Shown here: one piece after another, positions 29,358 through 36,230 of the stretch | Position numbering within the stretch: position 1 is the stretch's first letter | How the letters are laid out: each line of letters opens with the position of its first letter | DNA from: Thermococcus sp. | GTDB lineage: Archaea; Methanobacteriota_B; Thermococci; Thermococcales; Thermococcaceae | Length of the DNA: 53,363 bases | Assembly (NCBI RefSeq): GCF_026988555.1 | Contig: NZ_JALSLB010000038.1 | Location: 1-53,363, forward strand | Reading direction: 5' to 3' | Notes under the pieces: generated by a model | Database searches by the model: none | Told to the model about the DNA's origin: nothing | What the model saw: the letters and a program-made list of their open reading frames with translations, nothing else | Position numbers and translations under genes: made by a program

Positions 29358-29960
29358 ATGAGAAAACTGCTTGAGATTGGTATGGAGCAGATAAGAAAGC
29401 TGCTGAGGGAAATGGGAAACCATGCACTGGAGTCCCTCAACTCGGTTGAAAAAAGCATGGATGGCAGATTTGACTCCACAGAAGAGATTGCAAGCAGACT
29501 CCATATACTTAGGGGAGAGGTTCTTGACATCGCTACAGAGCTGCTCGTCAGGTATTCCCCGATGGCGGGTGATCTGCGCTTCATACAGAGTGCAATAGAT
29601 GTTAGCTATGACCTGTACAGGATATCGAGGTATGCCATGGAAATAGAACGCACCCTCAAGATTACCGGTGTCAGCTGCCCCTTTGAAAGCTCAAGGCATG
29701 CCCTCAAAATTGTGAGGGATATGGTCGAGCTGGCGGTTAATGCTTTCCTCGAAGGGGATGAGGTGGCTATTGGAAGGCTTATGGAGATGGACAGGGAAGT
29801 CGATGGGCTCTACATAAACTCGATAGAACTGCTAACAGAGGACTCAAGTCCATGTGTGGCCGTTGAGGCTCTCATAATACGGCACCTTGAGAGGATAAGC
29901 GACCATGCCAAGTATATAGGCGAGGCTACAATCTATGTAAAGGAGGGAAGAAGGATTTAG
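29358..29960 (+). CDS. phoU: PhoU-like phosphate signalling protein (copy 2)
   Basis: A 200-residue PhoU protein with two well-formed three-helix repeats. The first contains LLVRYSPMAGDLRFIQSAIDVSYDLYRISRYAMEIE, and the second contains VAIGRLMEMDREVDGLYINSIELL and LIIRHLERISDHAKYIGEATIYVKEG. The ERISDHA motif is the canonical PhoU metal site, so this copy looks more complete than the one before it. The ATG at 29358 follows aaggtggtggct. It is the last gene of the pst operon. Two non-identical PhoU copies suggest a division between transporter control and another signalling role. Confidence 0.88.
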   Translation: MRKLLEIGMEQIRKLLREMGNHALESLNSVEKSMDGRFDSTEEIASRLHILRGEVLDIATELLVRYSPMAGDLRFIQSAIDVSYDLYRISRYAMEIERTLKITGVSCPFESSRHALKIVRDMVELAVNAFLEGDEVAIGRLMEMDREVDGLYINSIELLTEDSSPCVAVEALIIRHLERISDHAKYIGEATIYVKEGRRI

Positions 29961-29979
29961 GAAAAAAGAGCTCAAAACC

Positions 29980-30663
29980 TCATTGATGTTTATTCCCCAT
30001 TTTTTCAGCTAAGACGTCCTCCTCAAGCTTCCCAATTCCCTCTATCCATGCCTCAACCCTATCACCGTGCCTGAGCGGGCCGACTCCAGCCGGGGTCCCG
30101 GTCGCTATTATGTCGCCCGGCTCAAGGGTCATTATGGCCGAGACGTATTCGATTATCTCCTGGACTTTGAATATCATCTCGCTCGTCCTTGCAAGCTGTC
30201 TAAGCTGGCCGTTTACCTTGAGGCCGATTTCAAGGTCATCTATGCTCAGTTCGCGTTTATCAACCACCCTCGGGCCGATCGGTGCGAAGGTGTCGAAGCC
30301 CTTCGCTATCGTCCAGGGAAGGCCCCTCTCCCTTGCCTCGGCCTGAAGGTCTCTCGCGGTTATGTCAAGGATTACCGTGTAGCCCAGAACGTAGTCCATT
30401 GCCTTCTCTTTTGGAATGCGATTCGCGCGCTTCCCGATTATCACCGCAAGCTCAACCTCGTGGTCAACGCGCTTGCTCATCCCCGGCAGGATTATCGGCT
30501 CGTCCGGACCGATTAAGGCGCTCGGGGGTTTTAAGAAGAAGACGGGCTTTTTATGGACGTCGCTGTTCATCTCCTTGGCGTGCTCGGCGTAGTTCCTGGC
30601 AAGGGCCACTATCTTGCTCGGATGGAGCTCGTAGAAACCGTCCAAGTAAGGAAGCCGTACCAT
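29980..30663 (-). CDS. Fumarylacetoacetate hydrolase family protein
   Basis: A 227-residue FAH-family enzyme: a C-C bond hydrolase, isomerase or oxaloacetate decarboxylase acting on beta-diketo acids with Mg2+. The motifs VALARNYAEHAKEM, PVFFLKPPSALIG, RVDHEVELAVIIG (the metal-binding E-x-E), GYTVILDITARDLQ and the Ser/Gly turn IIATGTPAGVGPL are all present. The substrate is not predictable; archaeal members are often annotated 2-hydroxyhepta-2,4-diene-1,7-dioate isomerase without proof. The start follows ggcggtgatggt, with TATA-like gtttaactttt (minus strand) near 30693-30703. Confidence 0.9.
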   Translation of the reverse strand: MVRLPYLDGFYELHPSKIVALARNYAEHAKEMNSDVHKKPVFFLKPPSALIGPDEPIILPGMSKRVDHEVELAVIIGKRANRIPKEKAMDYVLGYTVILDITARDLQAEARERGLPWTIAKGFDTFAPIGPRVVDKRELSIDDLEIGLKVNGQLRQLARTSEMIFKVQEIIEYVSAIMTLEPGDIIATGTPAGVGPLRHGDRVEAWIEGIGKLEEDVLAEKMGNKHQ

Positions 30664-30770
30664 ACCATCACCGCCTGTGATTGGGAAGGGAAAAGTTAAA
30701 CCTTACTGTACGATTGATAGAGGTAATAAGTGGAAACGCCAAAGGTCAAGCGGTGGCGGGAGTTCCAGAA

Positions 30771-31925
30771 CTAACGGAGCGGCTCCGGAATGCTCTTATC
30801 CCACTGCTCCCTCGCCAGCTCGCCGGTGTACTTGAACTTCTCGACCTTCTTCTCGGCCTCCTTGCGCTTCTTCTGGTGCTCCTCCAGGAAGTTCTGAACC
30901 TTTTCGATGAGATAGCGCTTGCACTGGCCGCAGAGGAGCTCGCCGTTTTTACATGCGTGGTAGCGTTCCATGAGCTTTTTATCATCCTTCTCGAAGAATA
31001 TCTCCATCCACTTGAAGACGACACACTTCTCGGGTTCGCCGCCCTTTTCACGCTGCTCCTTCGCCGTCGCCCTCCCACCGGTGAGGGCATACTTCCATAT
31101 CTTCTTGCCGGCCCCCTCCGGGTCGTCGGTGAGGTAGACGGCAGTTTCGGGCTTTGAGGCGCTCATCTTGCCCTCGAGGCCCATCAAACCGGGTACGAAC
31201 TTTGAGTGAATGGCAGCGGTCTTGTAGTAGCCCAAACTTTCGGCGAAGTCCCTCTGGAGCCTCCAGTACGGGTCCTGGTCTATGGCCGCGGGGATTAAAC
31301 ACCTTTTCTTCTCGAAGAAGGTGGGAGCAGCCTGAATCGCAGGGTAGAATATCATTCCAATCTTGCTCTGCTCCGTGAAGCCAAAAACAGCACGGGCCAT
31401 CGAGTAGTTTATCTTCTTCGCTATCGGTATCGCCATCTCGTAAATCTTCGTGAACTCGCTGTCCTGGAAGATGAAGGTTTTATCGGGGTCAAAGCCGACC
31501 GCTATGATGTCGAGGATGTTGTCGTAGGCCCATCTCTTCGTGTCCTCGAAGGTGAGCCTCTCCTTGAAGAGGAACTTCTCGTCGTCAGTTATCTGGACGT
31601 AGAGGTTGACGCCAAACTTCTCCTGGAGCCACCTGGTCGCGAAGAATGGAATGATGTGGCCTATGTGCATTGGGCCGCTCGGACCCCTCCCTGTGTAGAG
31701 GAAGAAGCCCTTCCCTCTCTCGTAATCCGCTAAGACCTTGTCGTAGTCCCTGTGGGAGAAGAAGAACCTCCTCCTGAAGTAGATGGGCAACTCGCTCTTG
31801 GTCAGTTCTGAGGTCTTCTCTATCAGCTCGTCCGTGAGCGGACTGGTTCCAAATTCCTTTATCAGCTTTGCGTAGTCCACTACACCTTCAACATCCCATG
31901 GGGTGACTTTAAACTCGTCGTCCAT
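30771..31925 (-). CDS. trpS: Tryptophanyl-tRNA synthetase
   Basis: A 384-residue class I synthetase that charges tRNA-Trp. The HIGH motif is PMHIGHI near residue 86, inside YTGRGPSGPMHIGHIIPFF, and the KMSKS-type loop is GKMSAS near residue 253. Length, N-terminal extension (PWDVEGVVDYAKLIKEFG) and the KMSAS form are those of the archaeal/eukaryotic TrpRS. A CxxC pair (LLCGQCKRY) is in the C-terminal domain. The start follows ggaggtgttttga. An origin-box-like palindrome lies 15-27 bases before the start codon (listed separately), and no clear TATA is near, so the transcript may have a longer leader. Confidence 0.97.
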   Translation of the reverse strand: MDDEFKVTPWDVEGVVDYAKLIKEFGTSPLTDELIEKTSELTKSELPIYFRRRFFFSHRDYDKVLADYERGKGFFLYTGRGPSGPMHIGHIIPFFATRWLQEKFGVNLYVQITDDEKFLFKERLTFEDTKRWAYDNILDIIAVGFDPDKTFIFQDSEFTKIYEMAIPIAKKINYSMARAVFGFTEQSKIGMIFYPAIQAAPTFFEKKRCLIPAAIDQDPYWRLQRDFAESLGYYKTAAIHSKFVPGLMGLEGKMSASKPETAVYLTDDPEGAGKKIWKYALTGGRATAKEQREKGGEPEKCVVFKWMEIFFEKDDKKLMERYHACKNGELLCGQCKRYLIEKVQNFLEEHQKKRKEAEKKVEKFKYTGELAREQWDKSIPEPLR

Positions 31926-31939
31926 TCAAAACACCTCCA

Positions 31940-31960
31940 TTTCCAGTGGAAACGAAGCCC
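31940..31960 (+). repeat. Isolated origin recognition box upstream of trpS
   Basis: TTTCCAGTGGAAACGAAG begins at 31940. It matches the archaeal ORB core plus its ACGAAG extension better than most copies inside oriC, yet it lies 20 kb from the origin, between the ribosome binding site and upstream region of trpS. Orc1/Cdc6 binding here is inference. Confidence 0.6.
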
Positions 31961-32094
31961 AAGGCTAAGCCGAGACAGAAGAGGGAGGCTTCATCAAGGC
32001 CAAAAGCAATCACCGGGCATGGGAAGGAAAAGGGAATAAGGGGATTTAAAGTTTTTGGAGAAGCCCATAAAAACCCCACCGCTTAGCTGTCCTC

Positions 32095-32940
32095 ATGAGC
32101 CGTGAAACCAAGGGGACACTCCTGGCCTTCATGGTGCTGATCCTGTTAGGGATTGAGCCCGTTGTAATCAAGGCCAACCCCGTCAATCCGCTCTCCTTCG
32201 CCTCGCTTTCGGCCTTATTCGCTTCGCTGTTCCTCTGGCCGGTTCTTATGGCAAGAGGCCACGCCCGGGAAATCCTAGAGAAGCCCGAGGAGCTAAAAAA
32301 GGCCTTCCTCACGGGCCTTTTCGCAACCGCCATAGCCTATTCCCTCTTTACCTACGGGACGAGGCTGAGTTCCGCCGTAAACTCAGCCATACTGACTCGC
32401 TTCGAGGTGTTCTATTCTTTCCTAATCTCATGGCTCCTCCTGAGGGAAAGGATAACTGGAAGGGCTGTGGTTTCGGCCCTAGCCCTAATTGTGGGTGTTT
32501 TCCTGGTCGTTGGCCAGGGGAAGAGGCCCGAGTTAATGAAGGGTGACTTTCTGCTCCTTCTAACTCCCCTCTTCTGGCAGCTCGGCCATGCAGTGGCGAA
32601 GAGAACTGCCTACAAGCCCCTAACCATAGCAACGCTAAGGAACACCTTCGGAGGGCTTATCCTCCTCGTTCCAGTCCTCTTAAAAGGTTTCGCCTTCACA
32701 GGGCTGGCCCTCGCGGAGGGCCTGATCATCGCCCTAACCCAGAGCCTCTGGTATTCCGCCATAGCGAGGATTAATCTCTCGAAGGCGACGGCGATTTTAA
32801 CTCCGGCACCCGCTTTGACGGTGCTCCTCTCGATTGCAGTCCTCAGGGAGAGCGTTACCCCCCACCACATCGCGGGCTTAACCTTAATAACCGCCGGAAC
32901 GCTCCTCGTAAGCAGGGAGGAAAGCGGGGTAAAGGAATAG
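32095..32940 (+). CDS. EamA/DMT-superfamily transporter
   Basis: A 281-residue membrane protein with ten hydrophobic segments arranged as two EamA repeats (LLAFMVLILLGIEPVVIKANPV... and LLLTPLFWQLGHAVAKRTAY...). Each ends with the LLRERITGRAVVSALALIVGVFLVV / VLRESVTPHHIAGLTLITAGTLLV motif. Members export or import metabolites such as amino acids or nucleotide sugars; the substrate is unknown. No ribosome binding site precedes the ATG, and an ataaaaa box lies 25 bases upstream, so translation from a leaderless message is likely. Confidence 0.9.
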   Translation: MSRETKGTLLAFMVLILLGIEPVVIKANPVNPLSFASLSALFASLFLWPVLMARGHAREILEKPEELKKAFLTGLFATAIAYSLFTYGTRLSSAVNSAILTRFEVFYSFLISWLLLRERITGRAVVSALALIVGVFLVVGQGKRPELMKGDFLLLLTPLFWQLGHAVAKRTAYKPLTIATLRNTFGGLILLVPVLLKGFAFTGLALAEGLIIALTQSLWYSAIARINLSKATAILTPAPALTVLLSIAVLRESVTPHHIAGLTLITAGTLLVSREESGVKE

Positions 32941-33012
32941 TACCCACCAAAAAACCAACACAAAACGCCATCTTTTGAAAAGAGAAGAACATTAAACGTG
33001 ATAAAGAAAAAG

Positions 33013-34422
33013 TCAGAGCTTCCCGTTCTCCATCAGCCACTCCCCGTAGCGGACGAGGGCGTAAACCGCGTCGACACCGTCTTCAACGGTCTCGTAGACG
33101 GGAACGCCCTTGAGCTCGATGTTCCTGGCCATCTTGTGCGGGTAAGCTCCGCCAGGGGCAACGAAAACTATTGGCTTGCCGTAGGCCCCCATTCTCTCCA
33201 TGGCCTCAACGATTCCCCCGTCAAGGGCCGGGCTCTGGAAGAGCGCTATGACAGCGAGGACGTCGACGTTCGGATCTTCTAGGGCGTAGCGCATGGCTAT
33301 CTCGTAGCGGCTGGATGGAGCGTCGCCTATTACATCTATCGGGTTCCTGTAGCTCATGTGGCGCGGGAGCTTGCCCTCCTCGATGTCTTTCCTAAAGCGT
33401 TCGTTGGTTTCCTCGCTCAGCTCCGCGAGTTTCATGCCCTTCTCAAGCAGGCCGTCGCTCATCATGACTCCCGCCCCACCGCCGTTGGTAACTATCGCGA
33501 CCCTGTTGCCCTTCGCAGGCTTCTGCATAGCCAGGGCCTTCGCGTAGTTGAAGAGCTGGCGCATGTTCTTGGCGCTCAGAACGCCGGTCTGCTCGAAAGC
33601 GGCCTTGTATATTTTGAAGGAACCGGCGAGTGAACCTGTGTGGGAAGCGGCGGCCTTCGCTCCGGCCTCGGTCCTCCCGCTCTTGAGCACCACAACGGGC
33701 TTCTTGAGGATGACCTCCTTTGCCGTGTTGAAGAACTTCCTCCCGTCCTTGACGCCCTCTATGTAGCCGGTGATGACACCTGTCTTCGAGTCATCACCGA
33801 GGTAGGCCATGAAGTCGCTCTCGTCCAGATCGGCCATGTTGCCGAGGCTGATGAACTTGCTCATGCCTATCTTGTGGCTGGCGGCCCAGTCGAGGATTGC
33901 AGCACCGAAGGCACCGCTCTGGCTCATGAAGGCGACCTTTCCGAAGGAGGGTCTAGCCTGCCTCTCCGGCGGGTTGAAGTTACAGTCAAAGCCGTTCTCG
34001 AGGTTGGTGACACCGAGACAGTTCGGACCAACGAGCCTTATTCCCCACTTCCTGGCGCGTCTGACGAGCTCCTCCTCAAGCTCGGCCCTTCCAGCCTCCT
34101 TAAAACCGGCGGAGATGACGACCGCCGCCTTGACACCCTTTCTACCGCACTCGTCTATGACGTCGGGTACGAACCGGGCCGGGACCGCTATTACCGCAAC
34201 GTCGATCTCACCGGGCACCTCCTGAACGCTCCGGTAAACCCGAAAACTCTTTCCGTGGATTTCTATCTCGCCACCCCTAACGTTGACGGCGTAGACCTTT
34301 CCATTGAAACGGAGCGTTATCGAGCGCATTATCGCGTTTCCAACCTTTCCGGGGACGTTTGACGCCCCGATGACGGCAACGCTTTTTGGATAAAACAGGA
34401 AATCGAGCTTTGGAGCCTCCAT
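33013..34422 (-). CDS. ADP-forming acyl-CoA synthetase alpha subunit
   Basis: A 469-residue alpha subunit of NDP-forming acetyl-CoA synthetase, which makes ATP from acyl-CoA at the end of sugar or peptide fermentation. It has an N-terminal CoA-binding Rossmann domain (FYPKSVAVIGASNVPGKVGNAIM). Succinyl-CoA-synthetase-like domains follow (VGPNCLGVTNLENGFDCNF; AFMSQSGAFGAAILDWAASHKIGMSKFISLGNMADL). The phospho-acceptor His is in AASHTGSLAGSFKIYKAAFEQ. No beta subunit gene is adjacent, which is usual in Thermococcales. Which paralogue (acetate, branched-chain or aryl acid specific) cannot be told. The start follows ggaggtgggcaag. Confidence 0.93.
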   Translation of the reverse strand: MEAPKLDFLFYPKSVAVIGASNVPGKVGNAIMRSITLRFNGKVYAVNVRGGEIEIHGKSFRVYRSVQEVPGEIDVAVIAVPARFVPDVIDECGRKGVKAAVVISAGFKEAGRAELEEELVRRARKWGIRLVGPNCLGVTNLENGFDCNFNPPERQARPSFGKVAFMSQSGAFGAAILDWAASHKIGMSKFISLGNMADLDESDFMAYLGDDSKTGVITGYIEGVKDGRKFFNTAKEVILKKPVVVLKSGRTEAGAKAAASHTGSLAGSFKIYKAAFEQTGVLSAKNMRQLFNYAKALAMQKPAKGNRVAIVTNGGGAGVMMSDGLLEKGMKLAELSEETNERFRKDIEEGKLPRHMSYRNPIDVIGDAPSSRYEIAMRYALEDPNVDVLAVIALFQSPALDGGIVEAMERMGAYGKPIVFVAPGGAYPHKMARNIELKGVPVYETVEDGVDAVYALVRYGEWLMENGKL

Positions 34423-34492
34423 CTTGCCCACCTCCGAAGTTTTTTCGGGAGTCCGTATTTAAATCTTCCCGCACATGGACGTGCACCGAAAG

Positions 34493-34509
34493 ATGGATAT
34501 TTTATCCAT
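34493..34509. promoter_or_regulatory. Inverted repeat between acyl-CoA synthetase and HTH operon
   Basis: ATGGATA and TATCCAT are separated by three T residues, a perfect 17-bp inverted repeat. It lies about 70 bases upstream of the synthetase start and 24 bases upstream of the TATA box of the HTH operon, so it could control either gene. Confidence 0.4.
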
Positions 34510-34532
34510 ACGCTGGAAGTACGAGGCTTTAC

Positions 34533-34596
34533 TTATATAAACGTTGCGAGGGAAAGGGTTATATTGTAGAACGTTAAAAGGAGGATAGGAACGTTC
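34533..34596 (+). promoter_or_regulatory. Promoter of HTH-DUF211-HTH operon with phased AACGTT boxes
   Basis: A good TATA box (ttatataa) is at 34533-34540, placing transcription start near 34562. AACGTT occurs at 34540, 34570 and 34590, spaced 30 and 20 bases, which puts all three on the same face of the helix. The last is part of the 8-bp palindrome GAACGTTC. Boxes downstream of TATA would suit repression, probably by one of the operon's own regulators. Confidence 0.5.
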
Positions 34597-34612
34597 AAAT
34601 TGGGTGAGGAAG

Positions 34613-35188
34613 ATGTCGAAGGTTAAGGTCGTTACCGATCCGGAAGTCATAAAATTAATGCTTGAGAGCACAAGGAGGCAGATACTCAGCCTGCTTCGTA
34701 GCAAGGAAATGACGATTTCACAGTTGAGTGAGATACTTGGTAAGACCCCACAGACTATATACCACCACATAGAGAAGCTCAAGGAGGCCGGCCTCGTAGA
34801 GGTAAAGAGAACCGAGATGAAGGGCAACCTCATCGAGAAATATTACGGAAGGACCGCAGACGCGTTCTACATAAACCTCTACCTCGGCGACGAGGAGCTC
34901 CGCTACTTCGCCCGCTCAAGGCTCAAGACCAAACTTGGAATATTCAGGGCCCTAGGGTATGAGTTCGACGATGAGAAGCTCCTGGACATCATGGACAGGC
35001 TCCTGAAGAAGGAACACGAGTACAAGACCCAGATAAGCCGGGAGATAGAAGAAAACGAGGAGAGACTCAGGGACGCCTCAGATGAGGACATAATACACGC
35101 CATAGAATGGCTCTCGATGGCCCGTATGGCGAGGGATGAGGAATTCAGAAAATTGATGGAGGAACTCGGCAAAACCCTTAAAAAGTGA
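34613..35188 (+). CDS. ArsR-like winged-helix regulator (first of pair)
   Basis: A 191-residue regulator. The N-terminal winged helix (DPEVIKLMLESTRRQILSLLRSKEMTISQLSEILGKTPQTIYHHIEKLKEAGLVEVKRTEMKG) is of the ArsR/HTH_20 kind. The remaining 110 residues form long helices rich in Glu/Lys/Arg (LDIMDRLLKKEHEYKTQISREIEENEERLRDASDED) that probably give the dimer. No Cys or His ligand cluster is present, so metal sensing is unlikely. The ATG at 34613 follows gggtgaggaag. It is the first gene of a three-gene operon with a DUF211 protein and a related regulator. Confidence 0.87.
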   Translation: MSKVKVVTDPEVIKLMLESTRRQILSLLRSKEMTISQLSEILGKTPQTIYHHIEKLKEAGLVEVKRTEMKGNLIEKYYGRTADAFYINLYLGDEELRYFARSRLKTKLGIFRALGYEFDDEKLLDIMDRLLKKEHEYKTQISREIEENEERLRDASDEDIIHAIEWLSMARMARDEEFRKLMEELGKTLKK

Positions 35189-35212
35189 GGTTTAAAGTGG
35201 AAGCGATGGGAC

Positions 35213-35515
35213 ATGGCCAGAGGCATAAGATTGTTGGTTTTGGACGTTCTTAAACCACACCAGCCGATCGTTACGGAGCTGGCGCTTGGACTCAGCGAAC
35301 TTGAAGGGGTTGAGGGTGTCAACATAACTCTCGTTGAGATCGATAAAGAAACCGAGAACATCAAGATAACGATGGTCGGCGATGACCTCGACTACGACGA
35401 GATAGTAAGAACAATAGAGGAATTCGGTGGCGTTGTTCACAGCATAGATATGGTGGCCGCCGGGAAGAAGATCGTCGAAGAGGGCGAAACTCCCCAGGAC
35501 AAGCTGGAGGAGTAA
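35213..35515 (+). CDS. DUF211 protein (ferredoxin-like/ACT-like fold)
   Basis: A 100-residue archaeal DUF211 protein, recognisable from GIRLLVLDVLKPHQPIVTELALGLSELEGVEGVNITLVEIDKETENIKITMVGDDLDYDEIVRTIEEFGGVVHSIDMVAAG. The beta-alpha-beta pattern is ferredoxin-like and resembles small-molecule-binding ACT/RAM domains. Function is unknown. Its place between two winged-helix regulators suggests that it modulates one of them or senses a ligand for them (inference). Confidence 0.9.
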   Translation: MARGIRLLVLDVLKPHQPIVTELALGLSELEGVEGVNITLVEIDKETENIKITMVGDDLDYDEIVRTIEEFGGVVHSIDMVAAGKKIVEEGETPQDKLEE

Positions 35516-35517
35516 CC

Positions 35518-36075
35518 GTGAGAGAGGTTCTCATCATAACAGACCCCCAGGTAGTTAAGGTGCTCTCCGAGGAAACCCGCTTTGGGATATTGAAGCTTCT
35601 GAGGGAGCACCCCATGACGGTCAACGAGCTCAGCCACGCCCTTGGAAAAGAGAGAACAACGATATACCGGCACATTAAAGCACTCGAAAACGCGGGGCTA
35701 ATTGAGGAATTTGACAACCAGAGGAACGAGAAGGTTTACGCAAGAACCGCGAGGATGTTCTTGATAAAGGCAGAGCCCGACGAGAGCGTGGAGAAGTTCC
35801 GAGAGGCCTATCTGCAGGTCGAGGCCGAGAAGCTCGTCATGATACTTGAAAAAGCGGGGTTCAAAATAAGCAACAGGGCCAAGCTTGTGAAGGTTGCCAA
35901 GGAAGTCCTCAACGAAATAGAACTCAACTCACAGCCAGTTCTCAAAAGGATCTCCCAGGCGGACGTTGAACTCACCGAGATAGAGTTATTCCATCTCCTC
36001 AACATGCTGGTGTTCATGCAGAGCTGCAAACTCTGTGAACGGGCCCGGAGAACCAGAGAACTGATAGAACTATGA
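35518..36075 (+). CDS. ArsR-like winged-helix regulator (second of pair)
   Basis: A 185-residue regulator homologous to the first gene of the operon: TDPQVVKVLSEETRFGILKLLREHPMTVNELSHALGKERTTIYRHIKALENAGLIEEFDNQRNEKVYARTARMF. The C-terminal half is helical and contains a CKLC pair (MQSCKLCERARR), absent from the first regulator, that might bind metal or form a disulfide. The start is a GTG three bases after the DUF211 stop, with ggaggagtaacc ahead. A GAACGTTC palindrome like that in the operon's own leader lies 22 bases after its stop. Confidence 0.87.
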   Translation: MREVLIITDPQVVKVLSEETRFGILKLLREHPMTVNELSHALGKERTTIYRHIKALENAGLIEEFDNQRNEKVYARTARMFLIKAEPDESVEKFREAYLQVEAEKLVMILEKAGFKISNRAKLVKVAKEVLNEIELNSQPVLKRISQADVELTEIELFHLLNMLVFMQSCKLCERARRTRELIEL

Positions 36076-36096
36076 TGTCACGCCGTTTTTGAAACT

Positions 36097-36104
36097 GAAC
36101 GTTC
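36097..36104. repeat. GAACGTTC palindrome between HTH operon and amylase
   Basis: An eight-base palindrome identical to the one at 34589-34596 in the leader of the HTH operon. It lies about 60 bases upstream of the amylase TATA element. It may be a shared operator; a chance match cannot be excluded for eight bases. Confidence 0.35.
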
Positions 36105-36164
36105 CGTTTTTGGTCCGTAGATGGATGTTCTTTCATATTCTCCAATGAACATTAATGACAAAGC

Positions 36165-36188
36165 TTAAATATTTCACCGCGAGTGATA
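36165..36188 (+). promoter_or_regulatory. Amylase promoter with Thermococcales glycolytic motif
   Basis: A TATA element (ttaaata, 36165-36171) is followed directly by TTTCAC-N5-GTGATA (36172-36188), which matches the consensus TATCAC-N5-GTGATA in 11 of 12 fixed positions. TrmBL1/Tgr represses when this motif lies downstream of TATA and is released by maltodextrins, so the amylase is expected to be induced by its products. Confidence 0.8.
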
Positions 36189-36230
36189 TATTCTGGGCAG
36201 ATGGCCCGTTGAGTGCACACGGTGGTTGAG

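Noticed and set aside
31940-31952. TTTCCAGTGGAAA copies as the operator of an unknown transcription factor
   Set aside because: Considered first because copies occur at trpS and mtnP, but the dense cluster beside radA and the match to the archaeal origin box explain the motif better. Promoter use of lone copies stays open in the findings.
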